Positions 1-8,448 of a DNA stretch of 28,742 nt are shown piece after piece. A model generated the notes under the pieces. It was not told where the DNA came from. It did not search any database and saw nothing but the letters and a program-made list of their open reading frames with translations. This stretch comes from CAYLOC01 sp964385195 (lineage in GTDB: Bacteria; Actinomycetota; Actinomycetes; Propionibacteriales; Nocardioidaceae). The position numbers and the translations under genes were made by a program. Every line of letters begins with the position of its first letter. The first letter of the stretch is position 1. The stretch lies in the NCBI GenBank assembly GCA_964385195.1, contig CAYLOC010000011.1:1-28742 (forward strand). Direction: 5' to 3'.

Positions 1-2
1 CC

Positions 3-52
3 GAGTGGGCACGTCCTCTCCCCACGCGAGAATTCTCGCCCACTCACGTGAG
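3..52. repeat. Nested palindromes at the window edge
   Basis: Three dyads overlap here. GAGTGGGC (3-10) pairs with GCCCACTC (38-45). Inside and beside it lie the perfect 14-base palindrome GCGAGAATTCTCGC (26-39) and the perfect 10-base palindrome CTCACGTGAG (43-52). The segment lies just downstream of the co-chaperone gene that ends at 109, so it could be a terminator, an operator for a gene beyond the window, or a copy of a dispersed palindromic element. The dyads are certain; their role is not. Confidence 0.5.
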
Positions 53-108
53 AAATCCAGCCCCTTCAACCGAGAGAAAGTGACGTTTCGGCGGGTTGGG
101 GATGCGGG

Positions 109-1014
109 TCAGAACAGGGCGCTGGCGAGTGTCTGACGCGCCTTGCTGACTCGGGGATCGGTGTCGCCGACGACGGCGAACAGCTCCAGCAGGTGCTTCC
201 GGGCGGCGTCGCGATCCTCGCCGCTGGTCCGGCGTACCAGGTCGATGAGCCGGGTGAACGCATCGTCCACGTGGCCCCCGACGAGGTCCAGATCGGCGAC
301 CAGGGTCTGCGCCGCGACGTCATCGGGCGCGTCGGCGGCGGCTTGCCGTGCCTGTTGCAGATCCGAGCCCTGGGTGCGTTGCAGCAGATGCGCGCGAGCG
401 AGCCCGAGTCTCGCCTCCTCATCAGCCGGGTCAGCATCGATCGCCTTCTGGTACGCCGATATCGCAGCATCGACGTTGCCGGCCACCAGCGCGTCCTCGG
501 CCTCCGGGTGTTTGGCCTGCGGCTCCGCGTCGGCCTCTTCTGGTTCCTCGGCGCCGCCCACCGGTTCGACCTGTCCGGAGACGCCGTTGGATGCGGCCGC
601 CTGCAGCACCTGGTCGACCACCTGGCGCATCTGCTGCTCCGGGAGCGGCTCTTGGATCAACGGAGCAAGCTGTCCACGCAGCGCGGCGACCACCAACGGC
701 GCCTGCGGAATGCCCAGCGCCTGTGCGAGATCGGCGTGCGCGTCGATGTCCAGGGTCGCGAACAAGAACCGTCCGCCGGAAGAGTTCGCCACGGTGGTCA
801 GCGTGTCGTTGATCTGGACCGACGCCGCGGACTGTGGTGACCAGAAGGACAGCAGCACGACCGCCGACATCGACCGTTGCACGACCTCGGTGCGGAGCTG
901 CTCCTCGCTGGTGATCTCCAGCACGTAGGAGCCACCGGTCGGCGTACCCCCCTGCGGCCGCTTCAACGCGGACAGGTCGACGGCCCCTGGACGGGAGAAC
1001 TGCGGCTGTGTCAT
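109..1014 (-). CDS. Thioredoxin-fold/TPR co-chaperone (CnoX/YbbN-like)
   Basis: The 301-residue product has an N-terminal thioredoxin-like domain (about residues 35-135) and a C-terminal tetratricopeptide region (about 160-300), the architecture of YbbN/CnoX proteins, which are cytoplasmic holdase-type chaperones. The redox motif is lost: where thioredoxin has WCGPC, this protein reads WSPQS, so both cysteines are missing and it should not be a disulfide reductase. TPR-like text such as AISAYQKAIDADP is clear, and the end ARQTLASALF is typical of actinobacterial members. I prefer the ATG at 1014 over the one at 1023, because a TAGGAT box sits 7 bases upstream of 1014 and overlaps the earlier ATG. 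It is transcribed in the same direction as the mutase gene upstream, separated by a hairpin-rich spacer. Confidence 0.85.
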   Translation of the reverse strand: MTQPQFSRPGAVDLSALKRPQGGTPTGGSYVLEITSEEQLRTEVVQRSMSAVVLLSFWSPQSAASVQINDTLTTVANSSGGRFLFATLDIDAHADLAQALGIPQAPLVVAALRGQLAPLIQEPLPEQQMRQVVDQVLQAAASNGVSGQVEPVGGAEEPEEADAEPQAKHPEAEDALVAGNVDAAISAYQKAIDADPADEEARLGLARAHLLQRTQGSDLQQARQAAADAPDDVAAQTLVADLDLVGGHVDDAFTRLIDLVRRTSGEDRDAARKHLLELFAVVGDTDPRVSKARQTLASALF

Positions 1015-1021
1015 GCGCTCC

Positions 1022-1027
1022 ATCCTA
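1022..1027 (-). promoter_or_regulatory. Putative -10 box, leaderless start of the co-chaperone
   Basis: On the minus strand TAGGAT is followed by 7 bases and then the ATG at 1014. That spacing would put the transcription start on or next to the start codon. There is no clear -35 box, as is common for actinobacterial TANNNT promoters. Confidence 0.45.
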
Positions 1028-1073
1028 TGGGTCCGCCCCGCCGACGGCGCGGGTCAGGGGGCGAGGGTAAGCG

Positions 1074-1143
1074 AGGCAAACTCACCGTGGGCGCGGCGAG
1101 TTTGCCTTGTAGACGGTGCGTTTGCCCCGTCTACAAGGCAAAC
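1074..1143. terminator. Two overlapping perfect hairpins between mutase and co-chaperone genes
   Basis: Arm AGGCAAACTC (1074-1083) is the exact reverse complement of GAGTTTGCCT (1098-1107). A second, stronger stem pairs 17 bases at 1100-1116 with 1127-1143, with a 10-base loop. The segment 1100-1107 is shared, so the two stems cannot form together. The motif GTTTGCC or its complement occurs four times. The position after the mutase stop (1171) suits a terminator or mRNA-end structure, but the mutual exclusion is also compatible with a switch or a dispersed repeat. No T-tract follows. A five-fold AGG microsatellite (1146-1160) adjoins it. Confidence 0.55.
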
Positions 1144-1170
1144 GCAGGAGGAGGAGGAGGCGGGGCTGGG

Positions 1171-2916
1171 TCAGAAGCGGGCGGGTTCGCGGTACTCGCC
1201 CCACTCGGCACGCAGCGCGTCGCAGATCTCCCCGAGGGTGGCTTCGGCGCGTACGGCGTCCAGCATCGCCGGGATCATGTTCCCGTCGGTGCGGGCGACC
1301 TCCAGCATCGTGTGCACGGCGGCTTCGGCGGCGCCGGCGTCGCGGCCGGTACGCCGATCACCCAGCTGCCGGACCTGGTCCTCCTCGACCTCGTGGGAGA
1401 CCCGCAGGATCTCCAGGTCACCGGTCACGGACTCGGTATGGCTGTTGACCCCCACCACGAGCTTGTCCTTCTTCTCCAGTGCGGTCTGGTACCGGAAGGC
1501 GGCCTCGGCGATCTCGGCCATGAACCAGCCCTCCTCGATGCCCCGCAGGATCCCCGCGGTCATCGGCCACTGACCGCCTTGGGCCCGTCCGGTGTTGGCG
1601 CGCACCACCTCGGCCAGCTCCTCGGTGTCGGCGCTGGTCAGACTCGACCCGCCCATGGCGAGGATGGTGTCGAAGATCGCGGTCGCCTCGGCCTCGATCT
1701 TGTCCGTCAGCGCCTCGACGTACCACGAGCCGCCCAACGGGTCGGCCACGTTGGTGACACCGGTCTCGTCCATGATGACCTGCTGGGTGCGCAGCGCGAT
1801 CTCCGCCGCCCGCTCCGTCGGCAGCGCCAGCGTCTCGTCCAGCGCATTGGTGTGCAGCGAGTTCGTGCCACCCAACACCGCCGACAAAGCCTCGGTAGCG
1901 GTCCGGACCACGTTGTTGTACGGCTGCTGCGCGGTCAGCGACACCCCCGCGGTCTGGGTGTGGAACCGCAGCCACTGCGCCCGTTCGGTCTTCGCGCCGT
2001 AGACGTCGCGCAGCCACCGCGCCCAGATCCGCCGGGCCGCGCGGAACTTCGCAATCTCCTCGAAGAAGTCCACATGCGCGTCGAAGAAGAACGACAGCCC
2101 CGGCGCGAACGTCTCGATGTCCAGCCCCCGCGACAGGCCCAGCTCGACATAGCCGAACCCGTCGGCGAGGGTGAACGCCAGCTCCTGCGCCGCGGTGGAA
2201 CCGGCCTCGCGGATGTGGTAGCCAGAAACCGAGAGCGGCTTGTACGCCGGGATCTCCCCCGCGCAGTACTCCATCAGGTCCCCGATCAGGCGCAGGTGCG
2301 GCTCCGGCGGGAACAGCCACTCCTTCTGGGCGATGTACTCCTTGAAGATGTCGGTCTGCAGCGTGCCGTCCAAGCCGCTGATGTCCACGCCCTGCCGCTC
2401 CGCGGCGACCAGGTACATGCAGAACACCGGTACGGCGGGGCCGGAGATCGTCATCGACGTCGTCACGTCACCGAGCGGGATCTGGTCGAACAGCACCTCC
2501 ATGTCCGCCGCGGAGTCGATCGCGACACCGCAGTGCCCCACCTCACCCAGCGAACGCGGGTCGTCGCTGTCGCGGCCCATCAGCGTCGGCATGTCGAACG
2601 CCACCGACAGCCCGCCGCCGCCGGCTCCCAGAATCATCTTGTAGCGCTCGTTGGTCTGCCGGGCGTTGCCGAACCCGGCGAACTGCCGGATCGTCCAGGT
2701 CCGCCCCCGGTAGCCGGTCGGGTACAGCCCGCGGGTGAACGGGAACTCCCCCGGCCAGCCGATCCGGTCGAAGTCCGCGACCTGCTCGCCCGGACGCGGC
2801 CCGTAGACCGGGTCCACCTCCACCCCGGACAGCGTGGTGAAGTCCGCGTCCCGCACCCGGGACGCATCGTAGCGCTGCTGCCAGCGCTTCCTGCCCTCGT
2901 CGATCGAATCGGTCAT
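1171..2916 (-). CDS. icmA: Isobutyryl-CoA mutase-type large subunit (B12-dependent acyl-CoA mutase)
   Basis: This 581-residue protein is the catalytic TIM-barrel subunit of a coenzyme B12-dependent carbon-skeleton mutase. It lacks the C-terminal cobalamin-binding domain (DxHxxG) of full-length methylmalonyl-CoA mutase, so it needs a separate small subunit, which is not in this window. Substrate-determining positions match isobutyryl-CoA mutase: Phe79 in TIRQFAGFGNA (methylmalonyl-CoA mutases have Tyr) and Gln197 in FKEYIAQKEW (methylmalonyl-CoA mutases have Arg). The likely reaction is isobutyryl-CoA to n-butyryl-CoA, linking valine breakdown and butyrate-type metabolism. The ATG at 2916 fits the family N-terminus (IDEGRKRW) and has TACCCT 6 bases upstream; a longer reading frame to 3036 would overlap the permease gene and has no family support. 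meaB is nearby at 10149-11132. Confidence 0.88.
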   Translation of the reverse strand: MTDSIDEGRKRWQQRYDASRVRDADFTTLSGVEVDPVYGPRPGEQVADFDRIGWPGEFPFTRGLYPTGYRGRTWTIRQFAGFGNARQTNERYKMILGAGGGGLSVAFDMPTLMGRDSDDPRSLGEVGHCGVAIDSAADMEVLFDQIPLGDVTTSMTISGPAVPVFCMYLVAAERQGVDISGLDGTLQTDIFKEYIAQKEWLFPPEPHLRLIGDLMEYCAGEIPAYKPLSVSGYHIREAGSTAAQELAFTLADGFGYVELGLSRGLDIETFAPGLSFFFDAHVDFFEEIAKFRAARRIWARWLRDVYGAKTERAQWLRFHTQTAGVSLTAQQPYNNVVRTATEALSAVLGGTNSLHTNALDETLALPTERAAEIALRTQQVIMDETGVTNVADPLGGSWYVEALTDKIEAEATAIFDTILAMGGSSLTSADTEELAEVVRANTGRAQGGQWPMTAGILRGIEEGWFMAEIAEAAFRYQTALEKKDKLVVGVNSHTESVTGDLEILRVSHEVEEDQVRQLGDRRTGRDAGAAEAAVHTMLEVARTDGNMIPAMLDAVRAEATLGEICDALRAEWGEYREPARF

Positions 2917-2922
2917 GGCTCC

Positions 2923-2928
2923 AGGGTA
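2923..2928 (-). promoter_or_regulatory. Putative -10 box, leaderless start of icmA
   Basis: TACCCT on the minus strand ends 6 bases before the ATG at 2916. It lies in the 35-base spacer after the permease stop, which suggests the mutase can be transcribed independently of the exporter operon. Confidence 0.4.
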
Positions 2929-2951
2929 CGGTTCCACGGCGGCGGGCGGGG

Positions 2952-5900
2952 TCACTGGGCGCTCTCGCGCAGCGTCGAGGTGCGGGCCCGCCGTACGATG
3001 CGCCCGGAGAACCACACCGACACCACCAGCAGACACGCGACCACGGCGGCGACGAGGACCACCACCGACGACACGTCCAGCGACGGCAGCAGCCGCGGGC
3101 TGCGGACGCTGTCGGCGTACCCGAGAGTGACGCTGCGGACCACGACGTACTGCGCCAGGACCCCGGCCCCGATCCCGGCCAGGGCCGCGGCACCGAGGAC
3201 GACACCGAACTCGGCCACGACCGCCCGGATGATCTGGGACCGCCGTACGCCGATCACCCGCAGCGAGGCGGCGTCCCGACGCCGTTCGGGCACCTGGACC
3301 ACCAGGTTCGCCGCCAGCCCCGCCACCGCGAGCAGGACCACGAGCGCGGCCACGACGAGGTACAGGTTCAGCGCGAGGGCGTAGGCGTCCTGGTCGAGCA
3401 GCCTGCGTACGTCGGACCGGTCGGTGTGCTGGGTGATGCCGTGTGCCGCCAGCGCGTCGAGGACGGACTGCGGCGTGTCGCCCCGGGCGAGGATGTGGAC
3501 GACCGTGTCGGAGTCGTTGATGTCGGTGGCCCGGATGAACGTGGCGAAGTCGATCATCATGCCGTGCGGCCCGAGCAGCGGCATCGACTCCGCGGTGCCG
3601 ACCGGGTGTACGGCGAGGGAGTCGGTGAACGTCGAACGCAGCGTCAGGGTCCCGCCATGTCGCGCGCGGATGTCGGGGGTGGCGGTGCGTCCCATCAGCA
3701 CCGGGATGGCGGCCGGGACGTCGCCCGGGCCCAGCGCCGCGATGGCCTGCTTGCCGTGGCTGTCCAGCCGGATCCGCAGCCCCTCAGCGGTGACATCCGG
3801 GCGGCCGACCACCGAGGGTGCCCCGAACACCACACTCCGCACGGCCCGCCAGCCGCTCTCCACAGCATGGGGAACAGCCGTGCCGTCGGCGCTGATGGAG
3901 GTGAGGGTCACCGTGCCCTTGAACGGTCGCGCCAGGCCGGCAGCGCCGCTGAGCTGCAGCTGTTGCACGACGCAGCCGCTGGCGCAGAACGGGACGGCGG
4001 CGGTACGACGATGCTGCCCGGGCCGGAACGGGCCCACGACGACGGTCTTGTCCTTGCCGGTGGTGGTGTGGAACAGCAGGCTCAGCGTGAGGTCCGTGGC
4101 GGGTGGGTGGAGGTCGTTGTCCACACCGAGGGTGAGCGTGGTGCCGGCGAACCGTACCGGCGGGCGGGACGGGGAGATGGCGGCGGCCACGTCCGCGGCG
4201 TCACGGCCGGGTGACCACGCGGGCTGCCACGCCGAGACCCGGGTCAACCGTGCGGCGTCGACGATCAGCTTCTGCCCGTGTCCCCCGTCGTCGTCGGCGG
4301 CGACGGCCATCAGCCACCGGCCGTGCGGGTCGATCTTGTGCGTCAGCGCCACCGCCGAGGCCATCGGGAGCCGGGTCGCATAGGACTGGTCGGCCCCGAC
4401 GACGGTCGCGGCGTTGCTGGCCCGCCATGCCGCCGCCGACCCGTACACGCCGGCGGCGAACACCGCGATCGACAACGCGACGGTCAACGGCAGGATCACC
4501 AGGACACCGGCCCGGCGGCGCGCGATCGCGCGGGAGGCGACGTACCCGGCCGTGCCGCGCCAGCGCGTGGACCACCGGGTCCACCGACGGGCGAGCATCG
4601 CGACGGCCAGGCTCACCACGAGGCCGACGGCGACGGCGACCACGATCGGCAATGCCAGGTCGGTCGCCGACGGCGTGGAGCGCCCGCCCGCGGCCAGGGT
4701 GGAGGCGACGAGCGCGACGGCGGCGGCGATGATCACCAGTCCCAGGATCGTGGTCCATCGGGAGGCCCGCCGCGGACGGCGCGCTCCGGCGATCTGCGCG
4801 CTCAACGGCTCACGCAGGCTGGCCCGGACGACACCGGCGGTCATCGCCAACGTGACCAGCAGAACGACCGCCATCCCGATCCAGCTTCCGGCCAGCATCG
4901 GGATCGGCAGGCCGGGGACCAGCCACGTGTCCCCCAGCGCCTGTGCTCCGAGGTAGCCGCCGACCACGCCGATCGGGGCGGAGATCACCAGCATCAGCAC
5001 CGGTTCCAACAGCCCGAGCACCCACATCTGGCGCCGCGACATCCCGCGCAGCGACGCCAGCGCCAGCTCCCCGGACCGCAGGTCCATCGCGGCCGACAGC
5101 AGCCGGGACAACAGCACCAGTGCCACCAGGATCACCGAGATCACCGCCGGTGCCACCGTTGCGCGCGCGGTGCCGGCGCGCTGTTGCACCTGGTGTGCGA
5201 TGGCGGGCAGTGCGTTGCCGGTCTGGACAGAGCCACGCAGATCCGGGTCGTGCCGAACGTGGTGGACGGTCCCCACCGCACGCTGTAGGTCCTTCACGTT
5301 CGTGGTCGGGGTCACCACGAGCGGATAGTCGACCAACGCCTGCCACGTCGCCGACAGCCCAGCGAACGTCGAGGGCGTGACGACGAACGGAGCAGGGCGG
5401 TACGGCGTACGCCCACCTCTCGGTTTCGGCTGGGACGGGATGCTAGCGAGCCGTTGCTGGGAGAACCAGTAGTCGCCGGCGCTCCGGGGGGGCTTGTAGG
5501 CACCGACGACATGCAGTTGCTTTGACATACCGGCGAGACGGATCGTGTCGCCGAGCTGCACATGCGCGAAGTCCAGGTCCGAGCGGAGCAGCAGAGCCTC
5601 CCCCGGCGCCCGCGGGCAGTGGCCCTTCACAATGTCCAAGTGCGCGCAGGCACCCGGTTTGGCGAGCAGTCGCGCCTGAGTGTGAAGAAGCTGCAACAGT
5701 GAGTTGCCGTTCCACGCCAAGCGCTGGCTGACCAGCGTGGGCTGGGGCGCGCCGAACTCGCTGCCCAGGTCACCGGCGGCCATCTGCGCAGCGTGGCTCA
5801 TCGCCGCCGCGGGGGACTCCTTGCCCGGTGGCTCGTAGCGAAAGGTCAGTCCGGTGGCGAAGTTCGGCTCCTGCTGGAGACGGGTGACCAGGTACGACGC

Positions 5901-6050
5901 GGACGAGGCGGCCTGGTACATCGGCCCCACGACGGCCCCAGCGATCGAGATCGCGACCAGCAGCACCGATCCCACCGTCAACAACAGCCGCGCGCGCAGC
6001 CCGCGCAGCCCCACCAACAGCAGCCGTCCGGCGTCGGACCTCCTGCTCAC
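2952..6050 (-). CDS. Large FtsX-family ABC transporter permease (permease 2)
   Basis: This 1032-residue membrane protein starts at the GTG at 6050, which overlaps the upstream permease stop as GTGA and follows a purine-rich ribosome site (GGGGGAGG). It has an N-terminal transmembrane segment (about residues 21-43), a large extracytoplasmic domain, a FtsX block with a cytoplasmic loop near ELALASLRGMSRRQ, a further membrane segment and second extracytoplasmic domain, and a C-terminal FtsX block (near RRRDAASLRVIGVRR). This double arrangement is that of MacB/LolC-type mechanotransmission permeases, which couple ATP hydrolysis to periplasmic or cell-surface work. The motif DPHGRWLMAVAA recurs as DPDGKWLMAVAA in permease 1, so the two are paralogous. 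The substrate is unknown. The open frame continues upstream to 7109, but that extension is antisense-style noise inside permease 1. Confidence 0.85.
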   Translation of the reverse strand: MSRRSDAGRLLLVGLRGLRARLLLTVGSVLLVAISIAGAVVGPMYQAASSASYLVTRLQQEPNFATGLTFRYEPPGKESPAAAMSHAAQMAAGDLGSEFGAPQPTLVSQRLAWNGNSLLQLLHTQARLLAKPGACAHLDIVKGHCPRAPGEALLLRSDLDFAHVQLGDTIRLAGMSKQLHVVGAYKPPRSAGDYWFSQQRLASIPSQPKPRGGRTPYRPAPFVVTPSTFAGLSATWQALVDYPLVVTPTTNVKDLQRAVGTVHHVRHDPDLRGSVQTGNALPAIAHQVQQRAGTARATVAPAVISVILVALVLLSRLLSAAMDLRSGELALASLRGMSRRQMWVLGLLEPVLMLVISAPIGVVGGYLGAQALGDTWLVPGLPIPMLAGSWIGMAVVLLVTLAMTAGVVRASLREPLSAQIAGARRPRRASRWTTILGLVIIAAAVALVASTLAAGGRSTPSATDLALPIVVAVAVGLVVSLAVAMLARRWTRWSTRWRGTAGYVASRAIARRRAGVLVILPLTVALSIAVFAAGVYGSAAAWRASNAATVVGADQSYATRLPMASAVALTHKIDPHGRWLMAVAADDDGGHGQKLIVDAARLTRVSAWQPAWSPGRDAADVAAAISPSRPPVRFAGTTLTLGVDNDLHPPATDLTLSLLFHTTTGKDKTVVVGPFRPGQHRRTAAVPFCASGCVVQQLQLSGAAGLARPFKGTVTLTSISADGTAVPHAVESGWRAVRSVVFGAPSVVGRPDVTAEGLRIRLDSHGKQAIAALGPGDVPAAIPVLMGRTATPDIRARHGGTLTLRSTFTDSLAVHPVGTAESMPLLGPHGMMIDFATFIRATDINDSDTVVHILARGDTPQSVLDALAAHGITQHTDRSDVRRLLDQDAYALALNLYLVVAALVVLLAVAGLAANLVVQVPERRRDAASLRVIGVRRSQIIRAVVAEFGVVLGAAALAGIGAGVLAQYVVVRSVTLGYADSVRSPRLLPSLDVSSVVVLVAAVVACLLVVSVWFSGRIVRRARTSTLRESAQ

Positions 6051-8419
6051 GCCTCCCCCTCTCCCCGGAGCAGGCGCGGGCGCGCGGAGCGGGCGATCCC
6101 GGCGAGGGACAGCCACCAGACACCGCCGACCACGAGGGCGGCACCGACCCCGACAGCGCCGACCAGCCACAGGTCGGGCGCGGACTCCAGCGGCACCTGG
6201 AAGCGGCTCCGGTCGACCAGCGGCAGTGCTGCCAGCAGTGCAGCGCTGGCCACCCAGGAGGCGATCCCTGCAGCCACCAGCACCGCCACCGCCAGCGCGG
6301 CGGACTCGACCCGGGTCCCGCGGGTCACCGCATCCGGCGGGACCCCTGCGGCGCGCAGGCTCGCGGCCTCCCGACGGCGCTCCCGCACCTGCAGCAGTAC
6401 GGCGAGCAGCAGGCTGATGAGCGCCACTCCACCGGCCAGCGCCGCGACGATCACGTACTCCGTCGCACTGTGCGCCAACGGGCTGTCGTCGATGGCCTGG
6501 CGTCGCGCGTCGAACGTATGTGGGGTGCCCACCGTGCCGGTGCCCCGCAGCGCCGCCAGCACGTTGGCGGGAGTGTCGCTGCGCGCCAGCACGTACGCCT
6601 TGGTCGCCGGGATGCTGTTCCGGGCACCGCGGAGGGCGGTGGCGAGGTCCACCACCGAGCCACGGACGCCGATGAGGGGGACCGCGGGCACGGTCGCAAC
6701 CATGGTCACCGGCACCGGTTGTCCGTCCGGACCGTGCAGCATGGTGTGGCCGGGCTTGTCGACGCCGTACGCCGGGAACGGGTCGGTCGAGTGCGGCAGG
6801 TGCGTCCCGTCGGCGACCACAGCGGGAAGCGGATCCCCCACGTGCCAGGTGCCGAGCCTCGTCGGGTCGAAGACACGCACCCGCAGCTGCAGACCCCGTC
6901 CGGCGCCGAGGTCGTGCACCGCCACCCGGTGGGAGGAGACCATCCGCGGTGCGGCGGCGCCGTGCAACAGATCCAGACCCGCGAACGAGAGACCGGTGAC
7001 CTCGGTGGCCACGACGTCCGGACCCTGGAAATGACTGCTGTAGACGTTGAACGTCGAGCTGGTCGCGATGTTGACCAGGAGCGCCTGCGGAGAGCAGGCC
7101 CGGGTGCATCCGTTGAGTGCGGTGGAGTACCGCCGCCCGCCGCCCGCGACCGGCGTGCCCTTCCCAGGCCGGGTGGTCACGGCAGCGAGGTTGACGTTGC
7201 CGCTGTCATCGACGTACTCGATGGTGAAAGTGACCTTCTTCGCACCGTGCGGAAGCGCGGTGGCGGGGACGGTGACGGAGAACGTGTTCCCGTGGCCGTA
7301 CGGCACGGTGGTGCCGGTGTCGACGCGGTCCACCAGGTTCGTCGCCGGCGCCGCGCGGGTCGAAGACAAGAACCCGCCCACGACCCGGCCCCATCGGGAC
7401 GTGTCGGCGAACAGCCGCCGGGTGTTCGCCGGGGTGGTCTCGAACGCCGCCACCGCCATCAGCCACTTCCCGTCCGGGTCGGCCGTATGGGACGCGGCGT
7501 AGGCCTGGAGCGCGCCGGACTTGACCGGGAACGACAGCGGTGCGCCGACCGCGAGCCGGCTGCTCTCCGCCCGCCACCCCTGCCCGGCCATGAACGCTCC
7601 GGCCGCCACCGCAACCAGGACCGCGGCGGCGATCACGACCCGCACGACCAGCACACTGTCGGCCCGGCGGCCCAGCCGCGCAACGGCCAGAAGTCTGCCG
7701 ATCGAGCGGTGCCGTCGCCGCGCAGCGCGGCGGGACGCGGCAGCCAGCAGCCAGACCAGCACCTGTCCGGCGGCGAGGCCGACCAGAGCCGGGCTGAGCA
7801 GGCTCACCCAGTCCAGCCGGTGGGTGGTCCCGGCCTGCCGCGCCTGGTAGACCGCGACGACGGCGGCGATGACGACGAGCAGCTGCCCGAACAGCGCCGC
7901 CGTACCGGCGGGACTCACCCGCTCCCGGCCGGTGAGCTGGTGCAACAACGGCCGGCGGACCACCCGGACACTGGCGGCGGACACGGTGGCGGCGCACACG
8001 AGGACCACGACGCCGACCGCCACCCACTCCGCAGCCGCCGTCGTGTAGGGGCCGGATGCGCCGGGGAGCCAGCCCGCTGCCAGCCGTCCCGTCAGCCACC
8101 AGCCCACGCCTGCGCCGCACGCCCCGCCGACAACGAGGACGACCAGCGGCTCGGCAACGGCGTACCACAACAGCCGAACGCCGTGCCGTCCGCGCAGCGC
8201 CGCGAGACCGATCTCGTGCCGCCTCCGCCGTACCAGCGTCTGCGCGGACGCGGCGACCGCGACCACGCCGATCAGCAGCAGCGACAAGGCGGTGCCCCGC
8301 GGCATCCCTGCGATACGGGCGAAGGCGACGGCCACATAGCACCCGGCACCGACCAGGACGGTCTGACACCACAACGCGGTGGACAGGCCACGGCGGGACC
8401 ACAGGGCACGAAGGATCAT
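6047..8419 (-). CDS. FtsX-family ABC transporter permease (permease 1)
   Basis: The 790-residue product is a paralogue of permease 2 but shorter. After one membrane segment (about residues 14-34) it passes almost directly to the next FtsX helix and cytoplasmic loop (RRRHEIGLAALRG), so the first extracytoplasmic domain of permease 2 is missing. A single large extracytoplasmic domain (containing DPDGKWLMAVAA) and a C-terminal FtsX block (RERRREAASLRAAGV) follow. The start at 8419 is chosen because the nearest upstream ATG (8436) reads only six codons before a stop. No Shine-Dalgarno sequence is visible; translation probably relies on reinitiation after the upstream ATPase gene. It likely pairs with permease 2 as a heterodimer. 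Confidence 0.82.
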   Translation of the reverse strand: MILRALWSRRGLSTALWCQTVLVGAGCYVAVAFARIAGMPRGTALSLLLIGVVAVAASAQTLVRRRRHEIGLAALRGRHGVRLLWYAVAEPLVVLVVGGACGAGVGWWLTGRLAAGWLPGASGPYTTAAAEWVAVGVVVLVCAATVSAASVRVVRRPLLHQLTGRERVSPAGTAALFGQLLVVIAAVVAVYQARQAGTTHRLDWVSLLSPALVGLAAGQVLVWLLAAASRRAARRRHRSIGRLLAVARLGRRADSVLVVRVVIAAAVLVAVAAGAFMAGQGWRAESSRLAVGAPLSFPVKSGALQAYAASHTADPDGKWLMAVAAFETTPANTRRLFADTSRWGRVVGGFLSSTRAAPATNLVDRVDTGTTVPYGHGNTFSVTVPATALPHGAKKVTFTIEYVDDSGNVNLAAVTTRPGKGTPVAGGGRRYSTALNGCTRACSPQALLVNIATSSTFNVYSSHFQGPDVVATEVTGLSFAGLDLLHGAAAPRMVSSHRVAVHDLGAGRGLQLRVRVFDPTRLGTWHVGDPLPAVVADGTHLPHSTDPFPAYGVDKPGHTMLHGPDGQPVPVTMVATVPAVPLIGVRGSVVDLATALRGARNSIPATKAYVLARSDTPANVLAALRGTGTVGTPHTFDARRQAIDDSPLAHSATEYVIVAALAGGVALISLLLAVLLQVRERRREAASLRAAGVPPDAVTRGTRVESAALAVAVLVAAGIASWVASAALLAALPLVDRSRFQVPLESAPDLWLVGAVGVGAALVVGGVWWLSLAGIARSARPRLLRGEGEA

Positions 8420-8436
8420 AGGGCACGAAGAATCAT
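8403..8436 (-). repeat. 17-bp tandem duplication across the permease 1 start codon
   Basis: Positions 8403-8419 and 8420-8436 are a direct repeat of 17 bases with one mismatch (8414 G, 8431 A). Each copy carries an ATG plus the following codons on the minus strand. Because 17 is not a multiple of three, the upstream ATG encodes only Met-Ile-Leu-Arg-Ala-Leu and then stops, its TGA overlapping the real ATG as ATGA. The minigene sits between the ATPase stop (8449-8451) and the permease start. Confidence 0.9.
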
Positions 8437-8448
8437 GACGCGTCGGCG

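Noticed and set aside
877..3384. Long plus-strand frame of 835 codons opposite the mutase
   Set aside because: It is antisense to a clear icmA gene, is rich in Arg, Gly, His and Pro as expected of GC-rich shadows, and has no family motif.
6051..7109. N-terminal extension of permease 2 to make a 1385-residue protein
   Set aside because: The extension lies in another frame of permease 1 and is Arg/Gly-rich; the GTG at 6050 has a ribosome site and the GTGA overlap.
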